Source: CAYVQZ01 sp964453435 (GTDB taxonomy: Bacteria > Abyssobacteria > SURF-5). From it: 30,309 nucleotides of DNA. The notes below the pieces were generated by a model. It had not been told where the DNA came from, did not search any database, and worked only from the letters and a program-made list of their open reading frames with translations. The stretch spans positions 1 through 30,309 of the forward strand of contig CAYVQZ010000059.1 of the NCBI GenBank assembly GCA_964453435.1, given 5' to 3'. Shown one piece after another: positions 1-6,268 of this stretch. The number at the start of each line of letters is the position of its first letter. The stretch's first letter is position 1. A program made the translations under genes and the position numbers.

Positions 1-37
1 AAACCTTTAGCTTATTTTCGTGTGAAAACTGTCCAAG

Positions 38-406
38 CTATGGGGGGAAGCTAAGCATGACATACCCATCAATGCAATCCTCTTCCGGAATCCAGTTAGT
101 AACCAGTGATATTGCGCAGTAGGAATCCAGGATATCAAAACCCAGCAGGTGGTTCTTCACGACATAACCTTCTTCGAGCTCAATATCAACCCCGACAAGA
201 ACCGCATCATCGTACCTCATCAATATGATTCTCGCATATTCCAGATCCGTAATAAGGTTCAGCTTGAAATGTTCCTTCACGCAATGTTGCCAGTTTTCCT
301 CTGATTGAGGAGTGAAAAGGTCGGGGCGGAGCACATGATCCAAGGAGTCAAAGGGAGTCAAATTGCAGTTTCCTTCATCTGAGGTAGCTTTGCCATCTCT
401 CTCCAT
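38..406 (-). CDS. Hypothetical protein, possibly frameshifted at its N-terminus
   Basis: A 122-residue acidic soluble protein with no signal peptide or membrane segment. The body (around LDHVLRPDLF, then LITDLEYARIIL, then LLGFDILDSYC) reads like a real conserved fold, but I cannot name the family. The first 15 or so residues look arbitrary. An upstream ATG at 443-441 opens another frame reading MDYKIVKKFGPDNGERWQSYL before a stop. That stretch looks more like a natural N-terminus, so the gene may carry a frameshift near 375-385, either real or an assembly error. There is no clear Shine-Dalgarno before either start. Small acidic proteins of this kind often occur as immunity or orphan accessory proteins, but nothing here proves that role. 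Confidence 0.5.
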   Translation of the reverse strand: MERDGKATSDEGNCNLTPFDSLDHVLRPDLFTPQSEENWQHCVKEHFKLNLITDLEYARIILMRYDDAVLVGVDIELEEGYVVKNHLLGFDILDSYCAISLVTNWIPEEDCIDGYVMLSFPP

Positions 407-525
407 TGTCCGGTCCGAATTTTTTAACGATCTTGTAGTCCATCTTGAAAAAGATCAGGTCTTCAGAGTCCGTTGAGGGTAACTTATCCCAGACGCAGAC
501 GGACGCTAATGGAACCCCCGCTGTC

Positions 526-623
526 ATTCCCGTTCGTTTTCAAACTTGTCGCCGGTCCCCAATTCAAGTCCATCCTCAACTGAATTGGGGATTGAGGACT
601 GGCTCCGATTGGGGAACGGGAAT
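526..623. repeat. Nested inverted repeat (98 bp)
   Basis: Two perfect 10-bp inverted pairs are nested. The outer pair is ATTCCCGTTC at 526-535 with GAACGGGAAT at 614-623. The inner pair is CCCCAATTCA at 557-566 with TGAATTGGGG at 581-590. No coding frame of note covers the element. The form suits a miniature inverted-repeat or REP-like element; there is no transposase nearby and no obvious target duplication. Confidence 0.6.
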
Positions 624-644
624 AAAGGATATAAGCACTTCTTG

Positions 645-673
645 TTGACTAAATAAAGGCTGTGTGCTATCAT
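645..673 (+). promoter_or_regulatory. Sigma-70-type promoter of the candidate small RNA
   Basis: The -35 box TTGACT (645-650) and -10 box TATCAT (668-673) each match 5 of 6 consensus positions and are exactly 17 bp apart. The predicted start is near 680. The only thing downstream on this strand before a T-run is a short structured segment, so the promoter seems to serve a non-coding RNA. Confidence 0.65.
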
Positions 674-679
674 TTAATT

Positions 680-774
680 GAGCGGTAAGACCTTCTCAGG
701 TGTCCAAGGTGTTCCCCTCCAGAGGTGGGCCATAGCCTTGGAAAGAACGACCCTGAGTGGCTCGCTCTTTTTTT
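680..774 (+). ncRNA. Candidate small structured RNA (~95 nt)
   Basis: The segment lies between a near-consensus promoter and a hairpin plus T-run, and it can fold end to end. GAGCG 680-684 pairs with CGCTC 763-767, CTCAGG 695-700 with CCTGAG 752-757, and CCAAGG 704-709 with CCTTGG 736-741. The tip is a bulged C/G stem, 714-718 with 723-728. No ORF of note starts inside on this strand. It lacks the conserved apical GGAAGG/AGCA loop of SRP RNA and is shorter than 6S RNA, so I assign no family. It runs convergently into the end of the DUF3800 gene, so a terminator-only role or antisense overlap with that 3' end is also possible. Confidence 0.45.
755..774 (+). terminator. Intrinsic terminator of the candidate small RNA
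   Basis: GAGTG (755-759) pairs with CGCTC (763-767) around the loop GCT, with one G-U pair, followed directly by seven T residues at 768-774. It overlaps the stop codon of the convergent DUF3800 gene. Confidence 0.55.
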
Positions 775-1405
775 ATGGCAAATACAGATGATCGTAATTA
801 ACCTTCTCCTGGAATATTCTGTACCAGGAGAGGTCCTTCTTTTCATATTTTCGAAAAATTCCCCAGGCAAACAAATCCACGGCCTGCAGTACCTTGTCGT
901 CGCTGCTGCATAAATGGTCAATATCAAGGGGAACCAAGGGGTCGAATCGGGACTTGACCTGCCTGATTATGTAGTCGTTGAACTCGACGATTTCCGGTTT
1001 CCCTTTGCTCTTATCGACTACTAACTGGACCCTTTCCCGAGCTGCCTCCCAGGGAATTGCTTGCAGAACAAGTCGTGCAATCCAGTTATAGACCCTTTCT
1101 TTATCGGTTGTCAGATAATCGTAGATCTTGCGTTTATTCAGCGTTACCGAATAAATGCCAAACCTTTCCCGCTTGACCTTCCGAAAAAAATACTCTTTGG
1201 TTCGCAGGCTTGTATTTGTTCCTTTCAGTTCAAAGATCCCCTTCGGCATTTTTCTGTTTAGCGTGAGCTTAACGGCTTTGCTGAGATGAACAAATGAGTT
1301 GCGGTCGCTCGTAGCCAAAATGCAGATGGTAAAGAATCTGGAGGGTTTCTTGTTGACAAAATCAAATCCCAGATCCCCGCTTTCATCCAGATAAAGCCAC
1401 CACAT
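773..1405 (-). CDS. DUF3800 domain protein
   Basis: A 210-residue protein of the DUF3800 family, a group with a predicted RNase H-like fold that is common in mobile and defence-associated regions; its biochemical role is not established. Family hallmarks are visible: the N-terminal acidic motif YLDESGDLGF within the first 15 residues, the internal acidic VVDKSKGK strand, and the C-terminal LQAVDLFAWGIFRKYE. Together these place conserved Asp/Glu residues as in a nuclease-type site. I chose ATG at 1405 because AAGGTGAG lies at good spacing upstream; a GTG at 1417 would add four residues. The gene stands alone, convergent with the candidate small RNA, and sits in a region rich in repeats and toxin genes. 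Confidence 0.8.
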   Translation of the reverse strand: MWWLYLDESGDLGFDFVNKKPSRFFTICILATSDRNSFVHLSKAVKLTLNRKMPKGIFELKGTNTSLRTKEYFFRKVKRERFGIYSVTLNKRKIYDYLTTDKERVYNWIARLVLQAIPWEAARERVQLVVDKSKGKPEIVEFNDYIIRQVKSRFDPLVPLDIDHLCSSDDKVLQAVDLFAWGIFRKYEKKDLSWYRIFQEKVNYDHLYLP

Positions 1406-1490
1406 GTCGCCGCTCACCTTAAATGCCGTTAGTCAGGAGTTTTCGTTCTGCAATCTGGTGATTTTTTCGAAAGCACTGAATTTTATCGAA

Positions 1491-1640
1491 ATGAAAAGGA
1501 GACTGTCAACTTTTCCCATTTACGTTTGTCTTGCTTTCCTTTGTCCTCGGAACGTGTACTCAGCACAGATCTCTGGGGATGCGGCTAAGGGAGCGGAGAT
1601 TTGAGAAACAGAGGGCTCGCGTCTACCCTTTTGACATAAC
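1491..1640 (+). pseudogene. Relic resembling the 5' end of a secreted c-type cytochrome gene
   Basis: From ATG 1491 the frame encodes a signal-peptide-like start (MKRRLSTF, then the hydrophobic IYVCLAFLC, then VYSAQ), followed by ISGDAAKGAEI and a stop at 1602-1604. Adding one base near the stop would continue it as IFEKQRARVYPF. GDAAKGxEIFEK is the usual start of small class I cytochromes just before CxxCH, but no CxxCH follows. The similarity ends before the direct-repeat copy at 1712. I read it as a frameshifted, truncated gene start; the resemblance rests on a short stretch and could be chance. Confidence 0.3.
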
Positions 1641-1711
1641 CGCGCGGTGAACAACTGCAACTTCTTTTCGAGCCTGCACTTGTTTTGTCCTTCTGCAAAA
1701 GTCAACCTTCG

Positions 1712-1830
1712 GTTTTCAACTCTTCACTGATTTTCGGCGTTCCAAAGGGCCAATTCTCCGCCTGTAATGCGGATTTCCGAAGAGAATTTCTCCTTCCCTC
1801 GATCTCGGCTCTCAGTGGCGCCGCGGCGGC
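1712..1830. repeat. Direct repeat DR-1, toxin-module side copy
   Basis: About 119 bp repeated at 3598-3708. The first 57 bp (1712-1768 and 3598-3654) differ at one position. The rest is diverged with small indels but still alignable through GATCT, TGGCTCTCA-like and GGCGGC blocks. Both copies face the same way and bracket the mazF/HTH-ImmA genes. On the minus strand both cores can be read as AENWPFGTPKISEELKTE, and the single mismatch is synonymous in that frame, so the repeat may derive from a short coding sequence. Confidence 0.8.
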
Positions 1831-1874
1831 ATTCGGCAACAAATCAAAAATCCAAGTGTGAGCTAACGATCTTA

Positions 1875-2222
1875 TCATCGGTACTCGATGCATATGGCTA
1901 CGGCGGCAACGATGTCTTCCATGACCGTAGCGGATATCTCACCGGTTTTTCGCACAAGTCTTTTCCGGTCGACCGAACGAACCTGCAACGCATTGGCGCC
2001 CGACTCGTGGCTTAGCCCGTTCTCTGCATCCGGCGCAATCCTTATCATCCAGGGATACCGCCCGAATTCGGCTTTCCACGTTGTTATGGGAACTACTATG
2101 CGTAATCCGATCTTTCCAAGACTGTCGGAACTGATAATGACGGCAGGACGAGACTTCTTCATTTCTCTACCCACTGTGGGGTCGAGGTTTACCTGCCAGA
2201 TTTCGCCTCTACTGGGCATCAT
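1875..2222 (-). CDS. mazF: MazF/PemK-family endoribonuclease toxin
   Basis: A 115-residue toxin of the MazF/PemK family, ribosome-independent mRNA interferases that cut RNA at short motifs. The sequence shows the canonical strands: SRGEIWQVNLDPTVGRE (residues 4-20), KKSRPAVIISSD (22-33) with the family's catalytic Arg at 25, RIVVPITTW (41-49) with the catalytic Thr at 47/48, and the C-terminal QVRSVDRKRLVRKTGEIS. Length is normal for the family. The start is at 2222 or the adjacent ATG 2219, near a weak GGAACGG. The 48-nt upstream extension is unrelated to the family and lies inside the previous gene. It overlaps the 3' end of the HTH-ImmA gene by 14 nt, so the two are probably translationally coupled, as is typical of toxin-antitoxin pairs. 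Confidence 0.9.
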   Translation of the reverse strand: MMPSRGEIWQVNLDPTVGREMKKSRPAVIISSDSLGKIGLRIVVPITTWKAEFGRYPWMIRIAPDAENGLSHESGANALQVRSVDRKRLVRKTGEISATVMEDIVAAVAICIEYR

Positions 2223-3399
2223 CCGTTCCATCGAGAGCGGTGAACGCAGTGAGTTCGGGGTCGGTCGCATATGCCTCTGCGGCTTCCTCCGCCGCCGCGG
2301 CCAATATCCGGCGTCGCTGTTCTATGGGAAGATCAGCGATCTCTCTTGCCCTGCCGGGACTCTCCAGAAGAGACGGCTCTTGCACGGTCGGAAGATCTGT
2401 CTGTATACCTGGGCAAATCTCTTCGGCTTTGGCCCTCGAAATGATTCCTTCGGCGAGGGCTCTCAGGACCAATTGCCTTGTCCTGGTGGGGGTTTCCGTG
2501 GGATACCGGGGGCCCGGCTCCTCCTTGTGCCAGCCTTTCTTCTTGAACATGATGCAAACGTTTCGGTAGTATCTTTCGGAAATTATTCCCAGGTCCTTCG
2601 CGCGTCTCAGCCACGCCTGCATGCTCAGGCCGTATTTGCGCTTCAACAATGAGAGCTCGCTCAAATCGAGCCTCTTCCTCTTTTCGCCAAGCTCGGCGAT
2701 GGCCACCTCGTCGGGCGCCAGGAACGATGCGGCGAACCGATGCGCCACAGACTCTTCTTCCATGCTGCCCATCGGTTCTGTCACCAGGTGGCCCAGTTCA
2801 TGAGTCCAGTTATACCTTTGTCTGTCGCCTGGCACATTTGCATTGGTGACCAGTACCGGGATCATTCCGTTTGCAAGCGCCGAGACGCCGTCGAGCCGTC
2901 TGTCCGCTGACAATGCTATCACTATCATCCCCCGGTCTTCGAGGGTTTGGGCGACGTTCTCGATAGGGTTCAGACCAAGCTCCCACTTGCGCCTGAGGTC
3001 CTTCGCCAATTTTTCCACGTCACCGTCGCGTCTGATAACGACGGGCTTAGGGAGGAGCGGTTTCATCGGTTTGCCACCCAATAAAGACTCAAGCGAAAGT
3101 CGATTCTCCGCTATATCTATAATCCGTCCCTCGATCTCCCCTATGTCTCGCTTGGCAAGTCGACTATGCTTCCGATAAGAGATGAAATCGAGGGTGACTG
3201 TTATCTCTTTGAGAAAATGGCTCGTCTTGACTCCAAGGGCCCTCGCAATACGAATGAGTGTCTCAGGATCAGGGGTGGTCTTGCCGGTTTCGTACTTTGA
3301 TATGGCTTGCTTGGTGACATAGTACCCCATTCTTCGCACCAGCTCTTCCATCGAAAGGCCTTGGGCCATGCGGGTTTGTCTTATCCTTTCGCCAATCAT
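2209..3399 (-). CDS. XRE-type HTH / ImmA-IrrE metallopeptidase with C-terminal antitoxin-like tail
   Basis: A 396-residue three-part protein. Residues 1-65 are a Cro/C1-type helix-turn-helix (IGERIRQTRMAQGLSMEELV, then QAISKYETGKTTPDPETL). Residues about 150-270 are an ImmA/IrrE (COG2856) zinc peptidase with THELGHL at 199-205 and a following EEESVAHRFAASFLAP helix that supplies the third metal ligand. After a linker, residues about 353-396 (REIADLPIEQRRRILAAAAE, then ATDPELTAFTALDG) resemble the small antitoxins that normally precede MazF/PemK toxins. It overlaps the MazF gene by 14 nt. The start at 3399 has a strong GGGGAGG site; the longer frame to 3465 adds promoter-derived residues. Family knowledge suggests the HTH represses the operon and the peptidase cleaves repressors or partners; neutralisation of MazF by the tail is inference. 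Confidence 0.85.
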   Translation of the reverse strand: MIGERIRQTRMAQGLSMEELVRRMGYYVTKQAISKYETGKTTPDPETLIRIARALGVKTSHFLKEITVTLDFISYRKHSRLAKRDIGEIEGRIIDIAENRLSLESLLGGKPMKPLLPKPVVIRRDGDVEKLAKDLRRKWELGLNPIENVAQTLEDRGMIVIALSADRRLDGVSALANGMIPVLVTNANVPGDRQRYNWTHELGHLVTEPMGSMEEESVAHRFAASFLAPDEVAIAELGEKRKRLDLSELSLLKRKYGLSMQAWLRRAKDLGIISERYYRNVCIMFKKKGWHKEEPGPRYPTETPTRTRQLVLRALAEGIISRAKAEEICPGIQTDLPTVQEPSLLESPGRAREIADLPIEQRRRILAAAAEEAAEAYATDPELTAFTALDGTDDAQ

Positions 3400-3455
3400 T
3401 CCTGGCCTCCCCTCTTTGGCAAAAAGGGTAGTAAGAGATTCTCGCTTTCGTTGAC

Positions 3456-3484
3456 ATGCTAGCATTTTTGCGCGCTTTTGTCAA
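3456..3484 (-). promoter_or_regulatory. Promoter with palindromic operator of the HTH-ImmA/mazF operon
   Basis: On the minus strand a perfect -35 TTGACA (3484-3479) is 17 bp from TAGCAT (3461-3456). The -10 lies inside the perfect palindrome ATGCTAGCAT (3456-3465), and a GTTGACA/TGTCAAC inverted pair spans 3450-3485. This arrangement suits autorepression by the HTH protein encoded 57 bp downstream. Confidence 0.6.
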
Positions 3485-3597
3485 CCACATTGGCTTGTCC
3501 ATTTCTCCGAAAAAGTTATTGGAATTTCCGGTTCGGAATAGCGCGACATTCGCCTGCAATTCTTCACTTGCGAAATTCCTGTGGAAATCCCCATTCC

Positions 3598-3708
3598 GTT
3601 TTCAACTCCTCACTGATTTTCGGCGTTCCAAAGGGCCAATTCTCCGCCTGTAATACACATTCCTGAAAAGAATTTTTCGATCTTGGCTCTCATTGGCGCC
3701 AAGGCGGC
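3598..3708. repeat. Direct repeat DR-1, second copy
   Basis: Partner of 1712-1830, 57-bp core identical except for one base. It sits upstream of the toxin-operon promoter and about 140 bp before the enolase-superfamily gene. Apart from the promoter, this repeat is the only feature I see in the 3400-3847 intergenic stretch. Confidence 0.8.
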
Positions 3709-3847
3709 GCTTTCTGATATGCTGGTTTTCATAGAATGCCCATTCGTGTGGTATGCCGAAGTCACGTATTTGTGGACCAACGCTTGACTGTTCTATGGGA
3801 ACCGGATGCTTATTGAATTCATCACAACATAATGAGGAGGCGCGCCG

Positions 3848-5053
3848 ATGAAGCTGACCGATGTGAAGACGTATGTCATAAAAACCGATCCGCCGAATTG
3901 GGGAGGGTTGCTCTGGTTTTTCACGAAACTCGAAACCGATGAAGGGATCGAAGGCTGGGGCGAAACCGCGGTATTGCACTCTCTCTTCGGCCTTGAAGAT
4001 AGCTACGAAAGCATGATCAAAGCGATTTTTGACCGGCTGCTGAAGGGCCAGGACCCCATAAACAGGGAGCCACTGTATCACATGCTGTATACGACGCTGA
4101 CGTCTCAGCATCCCGATTATGTCGCGCTGGGGCTGATAAGCGCCTTCGACGTCGCCCTCTGGGACATCTGCGGCAAATACTACAACACACCGGTCTGCAA
4201 CCTGCTCGGCGGCGCGTGCAGGGATAAGATCAGAACATATACCTACATCTACGATCTGGAAGCGAAAGACAGCCTCTTTAATGCGGTCAAGGACTGGTTT
4301 CTCGACCCCGACAGACTGGGCGAACTGGCGGCCAAACTGGTGGATGAAGGTTTCACCGGTGTGAAGTTCGATCCGTTGTGGCAGGCCGGCTCGGGCCGGT
4401 TCATTAATCCGCCCTGGGAAATATCCCTTGTGGAATACGAGCACGCTGAAAGGTCGGTTGCCGCTGTTCGGGAAGCGGTTGGCGACAGAGCCGATATATG
4501 CATCGGCACGCATGGACAGATCACCCCGGCATGCGCGCGCCGCCTGGCCAAGAGGGTCGAGAAGTATGATCCGTTATGGCTGGAAGAACCGTGCCCGCCC
4601 GAAAATTACGCGGAGATGGGAAGGATCGCTCACAGCACTTCAATCCCGATAGCGACCGGTGAACGCCTGGTTACCGTCTATGAATTTCAAAACCTGATAC
4701 GAGAAAACGCGTGCGCTATCGTTCAGCCCGACCTCGGCAGTTGCGGCGGGATAACCGCCTGTAAGAAAATCGCCTCACTCGCGGAAGCGAGCTATGTGCT
4801 CATGGCGCCCCACGTGTGGGGGGGACCAATCATCACGGCGGCAGCGGTTCAGATAGCCGCGAATATCCCGAATTTCCTTATTCTGGAGAGCATCTACAAG
4901 TCCCGGGACTTCTTCGATGTCATTGTCAAGGAGCCGTTTGATTGGGCAAACGGTTATCTTAATCTGCCCGACAGGCCGGGCATCGGCATCGAACTCAACG
5001 AAGAAAGCCTCGAAGCTCACCGCGGAACGCTCGAAGAGGGAGAGTGGTTGTAG
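3848..5053 (+). CDS. Mandelate racemase/enolase-superfamily sugar-acid dehydratase-like enzyme
   Basis: A 401-residue cytosolic enzyme of the mandelate racemase subgroup of the enolase superfamily, which abstracts the proton alpha to a carboxylate with Mg2+ help; relatives dehydrate or racemise sugar acids. It has an N-terminal capping domain (residues 1-125) and a barrel with KFDP (K173, D175), a THGQ strand end (H222), WLEEP (E246/E247), TGER (E272), QPDLGSCGGIT (D295) and APHVWGGP (H322). The usual strand-3 metal-ligand Asp of DxHG appears as Gly220 in GTHG; I believe a THGQ subgroup exists, so this may be a subfamily trait. AGGAGG at 3834-3839 supports the ATG. No substrate can be assigned: no transporter or regulator for sugar acids lies nearby. 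It is followed by a repeat-filled intergenic region. Confidence 0.85.
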   Translation: MKLTDVKTYVIKTDPPNWGGLLWFFTKLETDEGIEGWGETAVLHSLFGLEDSYESMIKAIFDRLLKGQDPINREPLYHMLYTTLTSQHPDYVALGLISAFDVALWDICGKYYNTPVCNLLGGACRDKIRTYTYIYDLEAKDSLFNAVKDWFLDPDRLGELAAKLVDEGFTGVKFDPLWQAGSGRFINPPWEISLVEYEHAERSVAAVREAVGDRADICIGTHGQITPACARRLAKRVEKYDPLWLEEPCPPENYAEMGRIAHSTSIPIATGERLVTVYEFQNLIRENACAIVQPDLGSCGGITACKKIASLAEASYVLMAPHVWGGPIITAAAVQIAANIPNFLILESIYKSRDFFDVIVKEPFDWANGYLNLPDRPGIGIELNEESLEAHRGTLEEGEWL

Positions 5054-5124
5054 ATTCGTACGATAGACGCCCAAATGCGGCTGTCGGGTCTGTCCCACGG
5101 TTCATGATTCAAGTTGTTTATCTC

Positions 5125-5325
5125 GGGGACAGTGAATGTGTCCGACAATTGTAAATTTCAGCGAAAGCGAAGCGCAGGGGGCTGTACCCAATTACGGAAT
5201 CCCCTGTTTTTTGGGGATTCGTAGATTGGCGGACTGCCCCCGAAGCGCGCGACATGGAATTATCGGACAGTCTCACTGTCCCCGTAGCGGCCACCAATGA
5301 ATTATCAGATAGCCTCACAGTCCCC
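5125..5325. repeat. Dispersed REP-like intergenic repeat, copy A
   Basis: This fills most of the 5054-5367 gap. It contains a 27-bp unit starting GGGGACAGTGAATGTGTCC (5125-5151), a block GTACCCAATTACGGAATCCCC (5184-5204) with a perfect hairpin GAATCCCC/GGGGATTC (5198-5205, 5213-5220), GATTGGCGGACTGCCCCCGA at 5224-5243, and two tandem GAATTATC-type units ending in CTGTCCCC or CAGTCCCC (5257-5284, 5299-5325). The same block order occurs at 18300-18468. The alternating GGGGACAG/CTGTCCCC ends recall REP sequences mobilised by REP-associated tyrosine transposases; none is encoded here. Confidence 0.75.
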
Positions 5326-5367
5326 TTCGCCGGGCAATCGCGGGACGGATTCTATCAGGGGCTCGCA

Positions 5368-6105
5368 ATGAATCGGAATAGCGCACAGATACCTGCGAGA
5401 GCATCGTTGCTCTTCGAGATATTCCTCCTCTTTCAAAAGCAGGTATCGAGGAAACGGTATGGAAAGCAACGCACGGACATGTGGCTGAGGCGCGCGCGGG
5501 AAACTTTCAAATCGGTCTATCCATTGATTCCTTATGTTGGCGGCAGAAAGAACTTTCTTACCATAAACCTTGAATTGGCGGCCTTCTTTATGCCGGTGGT
5601 CGTTGTCTTGAAAAAGGAACAACTGTCGACCAGAGAGATTGGAACGTTCATTTTTGAAGTCGCAGAAAAAGCCTGTAATGTTGTTCCGCGACCACTTCGA
5701 TCGGCAAAGAGGGTCTCATTTTTCAGGAAGGGGACCGCCGAGAAGTGGAGGCGGGCCGCACAGCAATCCGCTCTGCGCAAGTTTTCCGGGGACTGGGTCT
5801 TCGAATTCGTTGAGGGCGGCGAGGATTATCTTTTTGGATATGATATTAAGGAATGTGGTATTCATAAGTTCTGGAAATCTCAAGGGCTTGAAGAGTTCGT
5901 TCCCTACCTCTGCCTGACCGATTGGGCAAAGTGGAAGTCGATTGGAATACGTGTTGAAAGAAGTCAGACTATCGCCAACGGCCATGAAATATGCGATTTC
6001 AGGTATTGCAGAGAAAGGAAAGAATGTCCGTCGGGATGGCCTCCGGAATCAAACCCGGAATGGACGGACAAATTTGAGGGAAAAGACCTTGGAAGCGCCG
6101 AATAG
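5368..6105 (+). CDS. L-2-amino-thiazoline-4-carboxylic acid (ATC) hydrolase family protein
   Basis: A 245-residue protein resembling the ATC hydrolase family, whose founding member opens the thiazoline ring on the way to L-cysteine; most members are uncharacterised. The C-terminal half shows the family signature: VPYLCLTDWAKW (C182, D185) followed by an RVERSQTIANGHEICDFRY region with Cys-Asp-Phe at about 209-211. The N-terminal half is helical and basic. The open frame extends upstream to 5254, but those 38 residues are a translation of the dispersed repeat, so I start at ATG 5368, preceded by CAGGGG. Homologues often act on small amides or as cofactors of anaerobic radical pathways, so the substrate is unknown. 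It lies 160 bp before an acyl-CoA dehydrogenase gene and may share its transcript. Confidence 0.65.
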   Translation: MNRNSAQIPARASLLFEIFLLFQKQVSRKRYGKQRTDMWLRRARETFKSVYPLIPYVGGRKNFLTINLELAAFFMPVVVVLKKEQLSTREIGTFIFEVAEKACNVVPRPLRSAKRVSFFRKGTAEKWRRAAQQSALRKFSGDWVFEFVEGGEDYLFGYDIKECGIHKFWKSQGLEEFVPYLCLTDWAKWKSIGIRVERSQTIANGHEICDFRYCRERKECPSGWPPESNPEWTDKFEGKDLGSAE

Positions 6106-6268
6106 AAACGGTGTGAAACGCGCTCGTTCGGATGGGAACCAACGGCCCAGTCGAGGCCATGTCGACGGTAGTTGGAGCCGAGCGGCGCGGGGAGTGTACA
6201 GAGGTGGCAGGGAGAATATCGGGATAGCTGATGTCAGGACGTAAATCGAAAATGAGGAGAAGGCGAAA

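Noticed and set aside
445..648. 67-codon plus-strand frame
   Set aside because: It is a translation of the nested inverted repeat and has no ribosome site.
680..774. SRP (4.5S) or 6S RNA identity for the structured RNA
   Set aside because: The conserved SRP apical motif GGAAGG with AGCA is absent, and the RNA is about half the length of 6S RNA with no large central bubble.
1888..2652. 254-codon plus-strand frame
   Set aside because: Antisense to mazF and the HTH-ImmA gene; no motif.
3602..4513. 303-codon minus-strand frame
   Set aside because: Shadow of the enolase-superfamily gene that runs into the direct repeat.
5125..5325. CRISPR array
   Set aside because: The repeated units are unevenly spaced, vary in sequence and form paired ends, which fits REP-like elements; no cas gene is present.
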